A stretch of DNA of 64,000 bases from Nonomuraea zeae. Lineage in GTDB: Bacteria; Actinomycetota; Actinomycetes; Streptosporangiales; Streptosporangiaceae. A model generated the notes under the pieces. It was not told the DNA's origin, did not search any database, and worked only from the letters and a program-made list of their open reading frames with translations. The position numbers were made by a program, and so were the translations under genes. This document shows, one piece after another, positions 1 through 8,652 of the stretch. Numbering within the stretch: position 1 is the first letter of the stretch; each line of letters begins with the position of its first letter. The stretch spans positions 1 through 64,000 of the forward strand of contig NZ_VCKX01000028.1 of NCBI RefSeq assembly GCF_005889725.1. The letters run 5' to 3'.

Positions 1-1
1 G

Positions 2-1513
2 GCCCGGTTCGACCTGGTGGCCGACGACCTCCGCGCGGCCCTGGCGTGGGCGGCCGACCAGCCGGAGCAGCGCGCGGGCGCGTACGATCTCGCCCGGCGC
101 CTGGCGGAGCTGACCTTCACCCGCAACCTGACCGGCGAGTCCCAGCGGCGCTACGAGCAGGCGGCCGCGCTCGCGATGGAGCCCGCGGGCACCGCGTCGA
201 TGCTCCGGCAGGCCGCGGCCGTGGCCTGCTGCCGGACGGTCGGTGATGACATGCACCGCCTGCGCCGCGCGGCCGCGGACGCCGCCCGCGCCGCCGGCGA
301 CACCGCAGGCGCCGCCGCCGACCTGGCGACCGCCGCCACCAACGCCTACCGGTTCTCGGCCACGTTCCTGCGGGTGCCGCCCGCGGATGAGGCGCTCGCG
401 CTGATCACCGAGGCGCGGGAGCTGGCCGGCGACGACCAGGCCGCGCAGGCGGCGGTGGCGCTGGCCGAGGCCGCGGTGCTAGCCGACGCGTTCGGCGCCG
501 CCCAGGGCCCGCCAGACAACGCCGTGCCGGACACCGTCGAGCGCGCCGAGCGGGCGGTCGAGCTCGCCGGCCGCGCCGGCGACCCGCTCGCCGAGTCGGC
601 CGCTCTCGACGCGCTGACCTGCGCGCAGAGCTGGGCCGGCGACACGTTCGCCACCGCGGACCTGTCCCGGCGCCGGATCGCCCTCCTGTCGTCCGCGCCC
701 GTCTCGCCGGCCGTCACCCAGGAGCTGATCGACGCGCTCGGCATGGTCACCGAGGCCGGTCTCGGCGCGGGGGACGTGCCGGGCGCCCGCCGATGGGCCC
801 GGCAACTGGCCGCCCATCCGTCGCTGGCGGAGGTCGGCCACCAGGCCACGTGCCGGCTGCTGGTGGTCGGAGCGCTGGCGGTCGACGTGGAGGAGGTGCT
901 CACCGGCAGCGTCCGGTTCCTCGACGCGTGGCGGCGGGCGGGCAGCCCGGCCCGGTCGTTCCTCTGCCCGGCGGTGGCCGGTGTGGCGATGATCCACGGC
1001 CTGCGCGCCGACCATGACGCCCGGGGCGAATGGCAGGAGGTCCTCGACCAGCTCGGCAACCCGCCGGAACGTACGTACGGCTACGGAGCGATCTTCGACG
1101 CGATGCTCTTCCTGCACCAGGGGCGGGCACCGGAGGCGCTGGAGCGGATGGCCCCCGCGCCCGGGCAGGTGTGGAAGTGGGTCACCTGGATCTGGCTCCA
1201 CTGGTACGTCGCGTTGCGGGCCGAGGCCGCCGTGCTCGCCGGGAGCCCCGACGCCCGCGACCACCTGGCCGAGGCCCGGACCATCGTGGCCGGCAACCCG
1301 GTCGCCACCGCCATGGTGGACCGGGCCGGAGCCCTGCTCGACGGGGACCAGGAGGCGCTGCTCGCCACGGCGGACGCCTTCGACGCCGCCGGCTGCCGCT
1401 ACCAGGCCGCACGGACCATGGTGCTCGCCGGCGGCGACCACGCCGAGCGCGGCGCGACCGCGCTGGCCGGCCTCGGCCTCGCCCCGATGGTGACCGCGAC
1501 GATGCCGGGATGA
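2..1513 (+). CDS. C-terminal part of a large ATPase/helical-repeat transcriptional regulator (5' truncated)
   Basis: The frame is open to the first base, so the N-terminus lies outside the window. The visible ~503 residues are Ala/Leu/Arg-rich helical repeats. They begin with a segment like the D-D-L-R-A-A-L-A-W motif that follows the AAA/NB-ARC ATPase core in AfsR/SARP or LuxR-type multidomain regulators. The rest resembles the TPR-like C-terminal sensor half of such proteins. No DNA-binding helix-turn-helix is visible in this part. The last codons and the TGA stop lie inside a 23-bp tandem repeat, so the C-terminus has probably been changed by repeat growth. Family membership is inference from the remnant. 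Confidence 0.6.
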   Translation, partial: ARFDLVADDLRAALAWAADQPEQRAGAYDLARRLAELTFTRNLTGESQRRYEQAAALAMEPAGTASMLRQAAAVACCRTVGDDMHRLRRAAADAARAAGDTAGAAADLATAATNAYRFSATFLRVPPADEALALITEARELAGDDQAAQAAVALAEAAVLADAFGAAQGPPDNAVPDTVERAERAVELAGRAGDPLAESAALDALTCAQSWAGDTFATADLSRRRIALLSSAPVSPAVTQELIDALGMVTEAGLGAGDVPGARRWARQLAAHPSLAEVGHQATCRLLVVGALAVDVEEVLTGSVRFLDAWRRAGSPARSFLCPAVAGVAMIHGLRADHDARGEWQEVLDQLGNPPERTYGYGAIFDAMLFLHQGRAPEALERMAPAPGQVWKWVTWIWLHWYVALRAEAAVLAGSPDARDHLAEARTIVAGNPVATAMVDRAGALLDGDQEALLATADAFDAAGCRYQAARTMVLAGGDHAERGATALAGLGLAPMVTATMPG

Positions 1514-1601
1514 TGACCGCGACGATGCCGGGATGATGACCGCGACGATGCCGGGATGATGACCGCGACGATGCCGGGATCTCTCCGGCGACGATGCCGG
1601 G
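1487..1601. repeat. 23-bp minisatellite, five tandem units
   Basis: Units start at 1487, 1510, 1533, 1556 and 1579. The first differs by one base, the next three are identical, and the fifth is a divergent unit. Degenerate fragments continue to about 1630. The array spans the stop codon of the upstream gene. Bases 1573-1599, which include the divergent fifth unit, are identical over 27 bp to 2041-2067 inside the start of the neighbouring HIT gene. The array may have been seeded from that gene. Confidence 0.9.
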
Positions 1602-1670
1602 ATGATGACGGGATGATGCCATGATGACGACCTCGGAGCAGGCGCGGCGCCGGCCGGGCCGCGCCGGGGC

Positions 1671-2090
1671 TCAGGACGTCGCGGCGGTCCTGATCTGATC
1701 GGCCAGCGGCGACAGCGACGCCAGCGGCAGCTCCCGATGCGTCCACGCCTGCTTGAGATCCTCGGGGGTGTAGCGGGGCAGCAGGTGCAGGTGGAAGTGG
1801 AACACGGTCTGCCAGGCCGTGGGTCCGGTGGCGTGCCAGATGTTCATCCCGCCCGGTTCCAGCGCGCGCCGCAGCAGGGCGGCCGCGTGCACGGCGCTCC
1901 GCATCAGCAGGCCGGCGCGGTCCGGGCCGATGTCGGTCAGGTCGCGGCAGTGCTCGCGGGGGACGACCAGGGTGTGGCCGCGGGTCGCCTGCGAGATGTC
2001 GAGGAAGGCGACCGCGTGCTCGTCGGAGTAGACGATCTCCGCCGGGATCTCTCCGGCGACGATGCCGCAAAACGTACAGGTACCGGTCAT
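1671..2090 (-). CDS. HIT family protein (nucleotide hydrolase/transferase)
   Basis: A 139-residue protein of the histidine-triad superfamily, which hydrolyses or transfers nucleoside phosphoramidates and dinucleotides in the cytoplasm. The triad HFHLHLLP is at residues 98-105, with His98, His100 and His102. An N-terminal Cys5-x2-Cys8 pair resembles the zinc site of Hint-like HIT proteins. Length is normal for the family. The start gives the expected MTGTCTFCGIVAGEIPAE beginning. It lies downstream of the amidohydrolase on the same strand but is separated by a hairpin, so it probably has its own promoter. Family call is firm; substrate unknown. Confidence 0.9.
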   Translation of the reverse strand: MTGTCTFCGIVAGEIPAEIVYSDEHAVAFLDISQATRGHTLVVPREHCRDLTDIGPDRAGLLMRSAVHAAALLRRALEPGGMNIWHATGPTAWQTVFHFHLHLLPRYTPEDLKQAWTHRELPLASLSPLADQIRTAATS

Positions 2091-2173
2091 GGCCGCCTTT
2101 CCTCCAGTTGATCAAGCAGCAGCCTAGCGGCGCCGGATCGGGCGAGCGGGAGCGGGTTCCACGCGTCCAGGGA

Positions 2174-2197
2174 GCCCCCGCTGGATCCGGCGGGGGC
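2174..2197 (-). terminator. GC-rich hairpin after the catabolic operon
   Basis: Near-perfect inverted repeat with arms GCCCCCGC/GCGGGGGC around a GGATCC centre. It lies 20 bp past the stop codon of the last gene of the minus-strand catabolic operon. There is no clear U-tract, as is common in high-GC actinomycetes. Confidence 0.55.
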
Positions 2198-2216
2198 CTG
2201 CGGCGCGGGCGAGGGC

Positions 2217-3848
2217 TCAGGCGTCGCCGGCGTTGTAGACCTCCTTGCCGTTCACCCAGGTCGCGGTGGGCTCGATGCCGCCGATGGCGGTGACGGCGAC
2301 GGCCGTCGGGTCGGCCGAGAGCAGGACGAAGTCGGCGGCCTTGCCCGGCTCGATCGAGCCGATGGCGTCCTCCAGGCCGATCGAGTGGGCGGCCCACGTC
2401 GTGTACATGCGCAGGGCCTCTTCGGCGGTGACCGCCTCCTGCTCGTCGAGCAGTTCCCCGCCGGAGGCCCGGCGCTCCACCGCCGCCTGCATGGCGGGGA
2501 ACGGGTTGTGCTGCTGGGCGGTGATCCCGATCGCGTCGGAGTTGCCCGGCACCGGCAGCCCGGAGTCGATCAGCGTGCGGAACGGCATGACCGTGCCGAT
2601 GCGCTCGGAGCCGAGGTGATCGACGTACCCGACGGCGGTGGTGAGCAGGAACGCCGGCTGCGGGACGGGGACGATCCGCGCCTCCGACATCCGCCTGATC
2701 CGCTTGTCGGTCATGAACATGTTGCCCGCGTGCTCGATGCGGTGCCTGATCACGCCTCGCCGGTGCGCGGGCAGCGCCTCGACGGCGGCGATGGCCTGGT
2801 CGAGCGCGCGGTCACCGATGGCGTGCATGGCGATCTGGATGCCGTTGTCGTCGGCGAGCGCGACCAGGCGGCAGACCTCCTCGTCGGTGTAGGCCAGCTC
2901 GCCCCGGTACCCCGGCCGCTGGGGGTAGTCCTCGTGCAGCGCCGCCGCGCCCGCGGTGAGGCCGCCGTCCAGGAAGATCTTGACGCCGCCCAGCGCCAGG
3001 CGTTCGCGGTCGATGCCGGCGAACCGCTCCTTGAGCGCGCCGGAGCGTACGTCATCCCTGCTCAGCACGGTGGGGAGCTTGGGGTAGGCGACGGCGCGCA
3101 GGCGCAGGTCCCCGCTGCCGGCGTTCTGGATGAGCGCGGCCAGGGCGTGGGTGTGCAACTGGATGTCGCCCACGGCGGTGACGCCGACGGCCGAGTACCG
3201 CCGTTCGGCCTTCCGCATGGCGGCGGCCAGCACGTCGACCGGCGCCTGCGGGCCGTTGAGCGGCGCGAACATGTCGTAGGTCCGGCCCGTGGCCACACCG
3301 GCCTCGTCGCGCTCGATGCGCCCGCCGGGCGCGTCCGGGGTGTCGTCGTCCACGCCCAGCAGTTCCAGCGCCAGGGAGTTGAAGACGTTGATGTGGTAGC
3401 TGGCCCGGTAGATGACCGGGTGCCTGGTGCTCACCCGGTCCAGGTCGTGGCGGTCGGGATAGATGCCCTCGGCCAGCTTCAGGTGCTGGTAGTGCTCGCC
3501 CTGGCCGAGGATCCACTCGTTCTCCGGGACCTCGCGCGCGGCCTCCTCCAGCACCGCGACGATGTCGCGCACCGACCCGACCCTGGTCGAGCGCACGTCC
3601 ACGGCGACCTCCCAGGCATAGGCGAGCATCTCCAGGTGGGAGTGCGCGTCGATGAGGCCGGGCACCACGGCCGCTCCGCCGGCGTCCAGGACGCGGGTAC
3701 GCTCGCCGGCCGCGGCGAGGATCTCCTGGTCCGCGCCCACCGCGATGAAGCGCCCGTCGCGGATGGCGAACGCGCCGGCGATCGTGCCGTCGCGGTCCAT
3801 CGTGATCACGCGGGCGTTCACCACGCAGGTGTCGGCTTCTGCGGTCAT
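2217..3848 (-). CDS. Amidohydrolase family protein (YtcJ-like, Amidohydro_3)
   Basis: A 543-residue metal-dependent hydrolase. The N-terminal beta-sandwich (VVNARVITMDRDG) is followed by VVPGLIDAHSHLEM, whose HSH supplies metal ligands. AMHAIGDRA and IRHRIEHAG follow in the barrel, and a C-terminal GSIEPGKAADFVLLS closes the composite domain. This order is typical of the YtcJ group. The start at 3848 is chosen for an AGAGGAGAAG ribosome site 8 nt upstream; the frame stays open further upstream but overlaps the aldehyde dehydrogenase. It is the last gene of the IclR-headed operon, 38 bp after the dehydrogenase. Substrate, perhaps an amide or imide, is unknown. Confidence 0.85.
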   Translation of the reverse strand: MTAEADTCVVNARVITMDRDGTIAGAFAIRDGRFIAVGADQEILAAAGERTRVLDAGGAAVVPGLIDAHSHLEMLAYAWEVAVDVRSTRVGSVRDIVAVLEEAAREVPENEWILGQGEHYQHLKLAEGIYPDRHDLDRVSTRHPVIYRASYHINVFNSLALELLGVDDDTPDAPGGRIERDEAGVATGRTYDMFAPLNGPQAPVDVLAAAMRKAERRYSAVGVTAVGDIQLHTHALAALIQNAGSGDLRLRAVAYPKLPTVLSRDDVRSGALKERFAGIDRERLALGGVKIFLDGGLTAGAAALHEDYPQRPGYRGELAYTDEEVCRLVALADDNGIQIAMHAIGDRALDQAIAAVEALPAHRRGVIRHRIEHAGNMFMTDKRIRRMSEARIVPVPQPAFLLTTAVGYVDHLGSERIGTVMPFRTLIDSGLPVPGNSDAIGITAQQHNPFPAMQAAVERRASGGELLDEQEAVTAEEALRMYTTWAAHSIGLEDAIGSIEPGKAADFVLLSADPTAVAVTAIGGIEPTATWVNGKEVYNAGDA

Positions 3849-3886
3849 GCTGACTTCTCCTCTGGGGTCCGGTGAAATGTCGGGCT

Positions 3887-5329
3887 TCATAGGGCTACCT
3901 GGATCGTCTTCAGCTCCAGGAACTCCTCCACGCCCGCGCGTCCGCGCTCGCGGCCGAGGCCGCTGGCCTTCATGCCGCCGAAGGGGAGCTGCGGCTCGCT
4001 GGTCAGCGCGCAGTTCACGCCGACCGATCCGGCCTTCAGCCGCCGCGCGACGCGCAACCCGCGGTCGCGGTCGCCGGTGAAGACGTAGGCGGCCAGGCCG
4101 TACTCGGTGCTGTTGGCCAGCTCGACGGCCTCGGCCTCGTCCCGGCAGGTCACCACGGCCAGCACCGGGCCGAACAGCTCCTCGCCGAGCACGGCGGGCT
4201 CCCGCGCGGCGGGCGCGGCGATGACGGCGGGCTCCACGAAGGCGCTGACGGCGTTCTCCTCCAGGCGCCGGCCTCCGGTGACCAGCTCGGCGCCCTGGGA
4301 CACGGCCGTGTCGATCTGCCGCTCGATGCGCTCGACGGCGTCCAGGTCGATGAGCGGGCCGAGGTCGGTGCCCTCCTGCCGCGGGTGGCCGGTGGTGAGC
4401 GCCCGTACGGCCGTACGCAGCTCGGCCAGCAGGGCACCGGCGACGCCGTCCACCACGTAGACGCGGTTGGCGGCCACGCACGCCTGCCCGGCGTTGAGAT
4501 AGCGGGCCTGGACGAGCTGGCGCGCGGTGTCCGCGACGTCGGCGTCCTCCAGGACCACGACGGGAGAGTTGCCGCCCAGTTCGAGCAGCACGCGCTTGAT
4601 CGAGGCGGCGGCCCCGCGCATAAGGAGCTCGCCGATCGCCCGCGACCCGGTGAAGCTGACGCAGTCCACCCGCTCATCGCGCAGGAAGACCTCGCCGGCG
4701 GTGGCCGGGTCACTGGTGGGGACCACGTTGAGCACGCCGGGCGGCAGCCCCGCGTCGTGCAGGACCCGTGCGATGAACAGGGCGGTCAGCGGGGTCTGCT
4801 CGGCCGGCTTGAGCACGACCGCGCAGCCGGCGGCCAGGGCCGCACCCGCCTTGCAGGCCACCATGAACGCCGGGAAGTTCCACGGGGTGATCGCCGCCAC
4901 GACACCCACCGGCTCGGCCACGACGACCGCGTCGCGGGTGGGGGTGATCTCCGGCCAGGCCTGGCCGGGCAGGCGCAGCGTCTCGTGGCTGAACCACTCG
5001 AAGAAGCGGACCGTGTTGGCCGCCTCGCCGAGCGCCTCTCTGGTGGGCTTGCCGGTCTCGGCCGAGATCAGCTCGGCCAGCTCGGGCACCTGGCGGCGCA
5101 GCGCGTCGGCGCCGTCCCTGAGCACCTCGTACCGCCGCCACGCGGGCGTGCCCGACCAGCCCTTCAGCGCCGTGTGCGCGGACTCCACCGCGGCCAGGAC
5201 GTCCCGGCGGGTGGCGTCGGCGACCTCGGCCAGCACCTGGCCGGTGGCCGGATCGTGCACGGGGAAGTGCCGCTCGCCCTCGGCCGGACGCGCCTGGCCG
5301 CCGATGAGCAGCTCGTGCTCCTTGGTCAT
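3887..5329 (-). CDS. NAD(P)-dependent aldehyde dehydrogenase (succinate-semialdehyde dehydrogenase-like)
   Basis: A 480-residue ALDH of normal length that oxidises an aldehyde to an acid. It shows the ITPWNFPA cofactor segment, ELGGNSPVVV with the general-base Glu, NAGQACVAANR with the catalytic Cys, and a C-terminal FGGMKASGLGRE signature. The NAGQAC-ANR and FGGMKxSGLGRE forms are closest to GabD-type semialdehyde dehydrogenases, but the exact aldehyde cannot be told. It follows the prolyl oligopeptidase gene by 3 bp, with its ribosome site inside that gene, so the two are translationally linked. Confidence 0.9.
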   Translation of the reverse strand: MTKEHELLIGGQARPAEGERHFPVHDPATGQVLAEVADATRRDVLAAVESAHTALKGWSGTPAWRRYEVLRDGADALRRQVPELAELISAETGKPTREALGEAANTVRFFEWFSHETLRLPGQAWPEITPTRDAVVVAEPVGVVAAITPWNFPAFMVACKAGAALAAGCAVVLKPAEQTPLTALFIARVLHDAGLPPGVLNVVPTSDPATAGEVFLRDERVDCVSFTGSRAIGELLMRGAAASIKRVLLELGGNSPVVVLEDADVADTARQLVQARYLNAGQACVAANRVYVVDGVAGALLAELRTAVRALTTGHPRQEGTDLGPLIDLDAVERIERQIDTAVSQGAELVTGGRRLEENAVSAFVEPAVIAAPAAREPAVLGEELFGPVLAVVTCRDEAEAVELANSTEYGLAAYVFTGDRDRGLRVARRLKAGSVGVNCALTSEPQLPFGGMKASGLGRERGRAGVEEFLELKTIQVAL

Positions 5330-5332
5330 GTC

Positions 5333-7345
5333 TCAGTTCTCCAGTGTCGGGTCGAAGGCGTGCAGGAAGAGGGCGAAGGCGATCGCGCGCTCGTGTACGT
5401 AGCGCCCGCTGGGCTTGTCGACGCCGTGGCCTCCGTGCCGGTCGACGCTCAGCAGGATCGGGCGGTCCGGATCAGCGCGGGCCTCGCGCAGGGCCTGGAC
5501 GAACGCCAGCGCGTGCATCGGGTGCACGCGGGTGTCGTGCAGCCCGGTCGTGACCAGGACGGCGGGGAAGCGGGCCCGCTCGGGCACGTTGTGCAGCGGC
5601 GAGTAGGCCGTGATCCACTCGCGGTCGGCCGGGTCGTCGGGGTCGCCGAAGTCCGACATCCACAGCCGGGCGATGGAGAAGCGGTGGTAGGCGAGCATGT
5701 CGGTCATCGGCACGGCGGCGTGCACCGCCGCGAACAGCTCGGGGCGCTGCACGACGGCCGCGCAGGCCAGCAGCCCGCCGTTGGAGCTGCCCCACAGCGC
5801 CAGCCTGGCCGGATCGCAGGCGCCGCGGGAGATCAGCGATTCGGCGACGTCGTACAGGTCGTCGAAGACGCGCTGCCGCCCGGACCGGGTGCCCTCCTGG
5901 TGCCAGGCGTCGCCGCGCTCCCTGCCGCCGCGTATCCCGGCGATGACGTAGCGATGCCCCAGGTCCACCCAGGCGCGGCCGACCTCGGAGTAGGCCGCGG
6001 TGCTCGACAGGCCGAAGCCTCCGTAGGCGTGCAGCAGGGTCGGCAGCGGGGTGCCGGGCGGCAGGTCAGGGGGCTCCAGGACGATCATCGGGATCTCCCG
6101 GCCGTCGCCGGCGGTCGCGTGGGCCCGGCGTACGGTGATCGGCGGCTCGTCCTGCTCCCAGGCGGCCAGCTCGTACACCTGATCCCCCGTGACGTCCCAA
6201 CCGGCCAGGTACGGGCTGCGCGCCGGGGTGGACCAGGAGAAGACGGCCGTGGCGGGGGCGAGATGCCGCACCACCCGGTTGCGCATGACGGACTGCCCCG
6301 GCGTCGGGAACAGCCCGGCGACGTGGCCGGCGCCGGGCAGCGGCGCCAGGCGCAGGGGCCGGTCCGCGCGCAGGTCCAGGTAGCCGACCTGCGAGCTCAT
6401 GTCGCGTTCGCCGACCACGAACAGCGAGTCGTCGCTGACCGAGACGTCGTCGATGACCAGGTCGCTCTCCGGGACGAGCACCTGCCACCCGCGCGCGGGA
6501 TCGACCCGCACCACCTGCCCGTACGGCGCGCCGACGCTGGTGGCGCCGATGATGGCGCCCGACTCGGTGAAGTGCAGGCGGCTCTTGCCCTCGCCGTCGG
6601 AGACCAGGCAGGTCCGCTCGCCCGTACGCAGGTCGGCCAGGTGCACCTCGGTGCCCGACCAGCCGAGCGAGACGTGCACCAGGAGCCGGTCGCCGCCGGG
6701 TGAGAGCTCCACGTCGGGCCAGTCCAGGCTGTCCTCGGAGGCGGCCGCCCAGGTCAGCGGATCCTGATCCTGCGGGGTCCCGAGCAGGTGCAGCCGGATC
6801 TGCCGGCCGTAGTGCCGGTTGCCCGGATAGTGGCTGTAGAAGAAGCCGCCCCCGTCGGGGAGCCAGGCCAGGCCGGCGTGCCGGACGCCGTGCAGGCGGT
6901 CCGGGAGCACCTGGCCGGTGCGCAGGTCGAGGACGGAGGCCACCGACTGCTCCGAGCCGCCGTGCGACAGGCCGAAGGCCAGCAGCGCGCCGTCCGCGCT
7001 GGGGTAGAACCAGTCGACGGCGGCCGGGCCCGCGCCCGTGGCGTGCTGCGCCGGGTCGAGGACCACCCGGGTCCGGTCCGCCAGGACGCGGCCGGCACGT
7101 GTCTCCCGGCGTACGACGACGCGGAGGCCGGCGCCGGGCAGGCGGTCGAGGGTGAAGATCCACCGCCCGCGCACCTGCGGCGCGCCCAGCGCGCCGCGCC
7201 CCACGGCCGCGCTCAGCGCCTGCTCGGCCCGCGCGCGCAGGGGCCGTAGGTCCGGGCGGTCGAGATAGGACTCCAGCTCCGTCTCCCGCGCGGCCAGCCA
7301 CCGCCGGGTCCCCGAGGACTCCAGATCCGCCGCGTCGAAGGTCAT
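5333..7345 (-). CDS. Prolyl oligopeptidase family serine peptidase (S9A)
   Basis: A 670-residue protein with an N-terminal beta-propeller region (about 70-400) and a C-terminal alpha/beta-hydrolase domain. The nucleophile motif GSSNGG places Ser521. Asp604 lies in LHDTRVHP and His640 in RHGGHG, completing the triad. It should cleave short peptides after proline. No signal peptide is seen, so it is cytoplasmic. The start at 7345 overlaps the upstream M24 gene by ATGA, which argues against the longer open frame. Pairing with a proline-peptidase-fold protein and an ABC importer suggests breakdown of an imported peptide or amide. Confidence 0.9.
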   Translation of the reverse strand: MTFDAADLESSGTRRWLAARETELESYLDRPDLRPLRARAEQALSAAVGRGALGAPQVRGRWIFTLDRLPGAGLRVVVRRETRAGRVLADRTRVVLDPAQHATGAGPAAVDWFYPSADGALLAFGLSHGGSEQSVASVLDLRTGQVLPDRLHGVRHAGLAWLPDGGGFFYSHYPGNRHYGRQIRLHLLGTPQDQDPLTWAAASEDSLDWPDVELSPGGDRLLVHVSLGWSGTEVHLADLRTGERTCLVSDGEGKSRLHFTESGAIIGATSVGAPYGQVVRVDPARGWQVLVPESDLVIDDVSVSDDSLFVVGERDMSSQVGYLDLRADRPLRLAPLPGAGHVAGLFPTPGQSVMRNRVVRHLAPATAVFSWSTPARSPYLAGWDVTGDQVYELAAWEQDEPPITVRRAHATAGDGREIPMIVLEPPDLPPGTPLPTLLHAYGGFGLSSTAAYSEVGRAWVDLGHRYVIAGIRGGRERGDAWHQEGTRSGRQRVFDDLYDVAESLISRGACDPARLALWGSSNGGLLACAAVVQRPELFAAVHAAVPMTDMLAYHRFSIARLWMSDFGDPDDPADREWITAYSPLHNVPERARFPAVLVTTGLHDTRVHPMHALAFVQALREARADPDRPILLSVDRHGGHGVDKPSGRYVHERAIAFALFLHAFDPTLEN

Positions 7346-8652
7346 GGCTGCCCCAGCCAGCACCAGTCCTCGCTCCACGGCAGCCGCGAGAGCTGGCGGG
7401 CGGGGCCGTCGGGCTGCACGACGAAGGTGTCGGAGAAGTTGACGCCGAAACCGCCCGCCGGGTCGTACAGGCCGGGCTCGACCGAGAAGCACATGCCCGG
7501 CTCCAGCACGGTCGTCTCGCCCAGGGAGATGTAGGGCGGCTGGTGGCCCTCCATGCCCTGCCCGTGCGAGGGGCGGGTGGCGACGTACTCCTGGACGCCC
7601 GCGGCGATCTGGAAACGGTGGACGTCCTGCGCGACCTCCCCTCCGGTCCGGCCGGCCCGCAGCGCGTCCTTCAGCAGGAGGCAGGTGTCACGTGTCACCG
7701 TCCACAGCTCGGCCTCGAACGGGGTCGGAGGGCGCAGCAGGTAGGGGCGGTAGAGCTCGCCGCCGCAGCCGCCGATCTGGATGATCCCGGAGATCTGGAT
7801 GGTGCGGCTGTCCTGGATGACGGCGTAGCGGGCCTGGTTCGGGTGGGGGTAGCCCGTCACGGCGCCCGCGCGGACCCAGCCGAGGTCGACGTTGATGCCG
7901 ACGGTGGTGTGCGGGGCACGGCCGGGGCCGTGGTCGGCCATGATGCGGTCGGTGATCCAGCCGGTCATCTCGAGCCGGAGCCTGGAGTCGGTCAGGCCGG
8001 GCTCCCGCTGGAGCAGGCGGTCGCGCGCCCAGGCGTGGACCTCGTCGAAGTAGCGGTAGGCGCGGGTGGCCAGCGCCAGCTCCTCGGGCGTCTTGGACAT
8101 CCGCTGACGCAGGCACACCGTCCCCACGTGCGCGGGCTGGGCCACGCCGTGGACGCGCAGCGCGGACTCGGGCAGGGCGGTGTCGGTGGCCAGGCGTCCC
8201 AGGTGGCCGCGCCGGGCCAGGTGGTCCACCAGCCACTGCCACGGCGGCACGCCCGGCGCCGCGACGGCCACGCCGGCCCGCGGTGAGCCGTGCGGGGAGT
8301 CGGGCACGTCGAAGTAGCTCTCGCCGTCCCCGTACCACCACGTCGTGACCAGCTCGTGGTCCAGGTACGGGTAGAACCAGACGGGCGGGCCGCCGTCGGC
8401 CGGGAGCACGACGGCCAGGAGGCGCTCGGTGGTCAGCGCCCACAGGCCGGTGTAGTAGACGATGTTCCACGGGTCCACCAGGAGCACGTCGGTCCGCCGG
8501 TCGGGGTCCACGGCCGACAGCAGTGCGGCGGCCCTGCCCTTGCTCCACTCCAGCGGGAGCCGGAACCCGTCGGCGGGTGCGTACCCCTCGGGTTCGAGCA
8601 GCAGCTCGCCGGATGCGGGGGAGCGCGGGGCGTCTCCCGCCGTCTCACGCAT
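7342..8652 (-). CDS. M24 family (creatinase/Xaa-Pro peptidase-like) protein lacking the usual metal Asp pair
   Basis: A 436-residue pita-bread-fold protein. The N-terminal domain (VLLVDPWNIVYYTGLWAL) is typical of prolidase/creatinase proteins. The C-terminal domain has HGQGMEGHQPPY and MCFSVEPGLY. The two metal-binding Asp residues of true M24 aminopeptidases appear replaced: the expected DIG...D-x-T-R region reads IQIGGCGGELYRPY, as happens in metal-free creatinases. It may therefore hydrolyse a C-N bond other than a peptide, or be inactive. It overlaps the ABC ATPase gene by 8 bp and the prolyl oligopeptidase by 4 bp. Confidence 0.8.
   Translation of the reverse strand: MRETAGDAPRSPASGELLLEPEGYAPADGFRLPLEWSKGRAAALLSAVDPDRRTDVLLVDPWNIVYYTGLWALTTERLLAVVLPADGGPPVWFYPYLDHELVTTWWYGDGESYFDVPDSPHGSPRAGVAVAAPGVPPWQWLVDHLARRGHLGRLATDTALPESALRVHGVAQPAHVGTVCLRQRMSKTPEELALATRAYRYFDEVHAWARDRLLQREPGLTDSRLRLEMTGWITDRIMADHGPGRAPHTTVGINVDLGWVRAGAVTGYPHPNQARYAVIQDSRTIQISGIIQIGGCGGELYRPYLLRPPTPFEAELWTVTRDTCLLLKDALRAGRTGGEVAQDVHRFQIAAGVQEYVATRPSHGQGMEGHQPPYISLGETTVLEPGMCFSVEPGLYDPAGGFGVNFSDTFVVQPDGPARQLSRLPWSEDWCWLGQP

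Noticed and set aside
3849..4481. Open frame extending the amidohydrolase upstream to 4481
   Set aside because: It overlaps the aldehyde dehydrogenase in another frame, has Arg/Gly-rich shadow composition, and a strong ribosome site supports the start at 3848.
4385..6703. 772-codon plus-strand frame opposite ALDH and prolyl oligopeptidase
   Set aside because: Antisense shadow rich in Gly, Val, Asp and His; no start signal, and both minus-strand genes are complete with catalytic residues.
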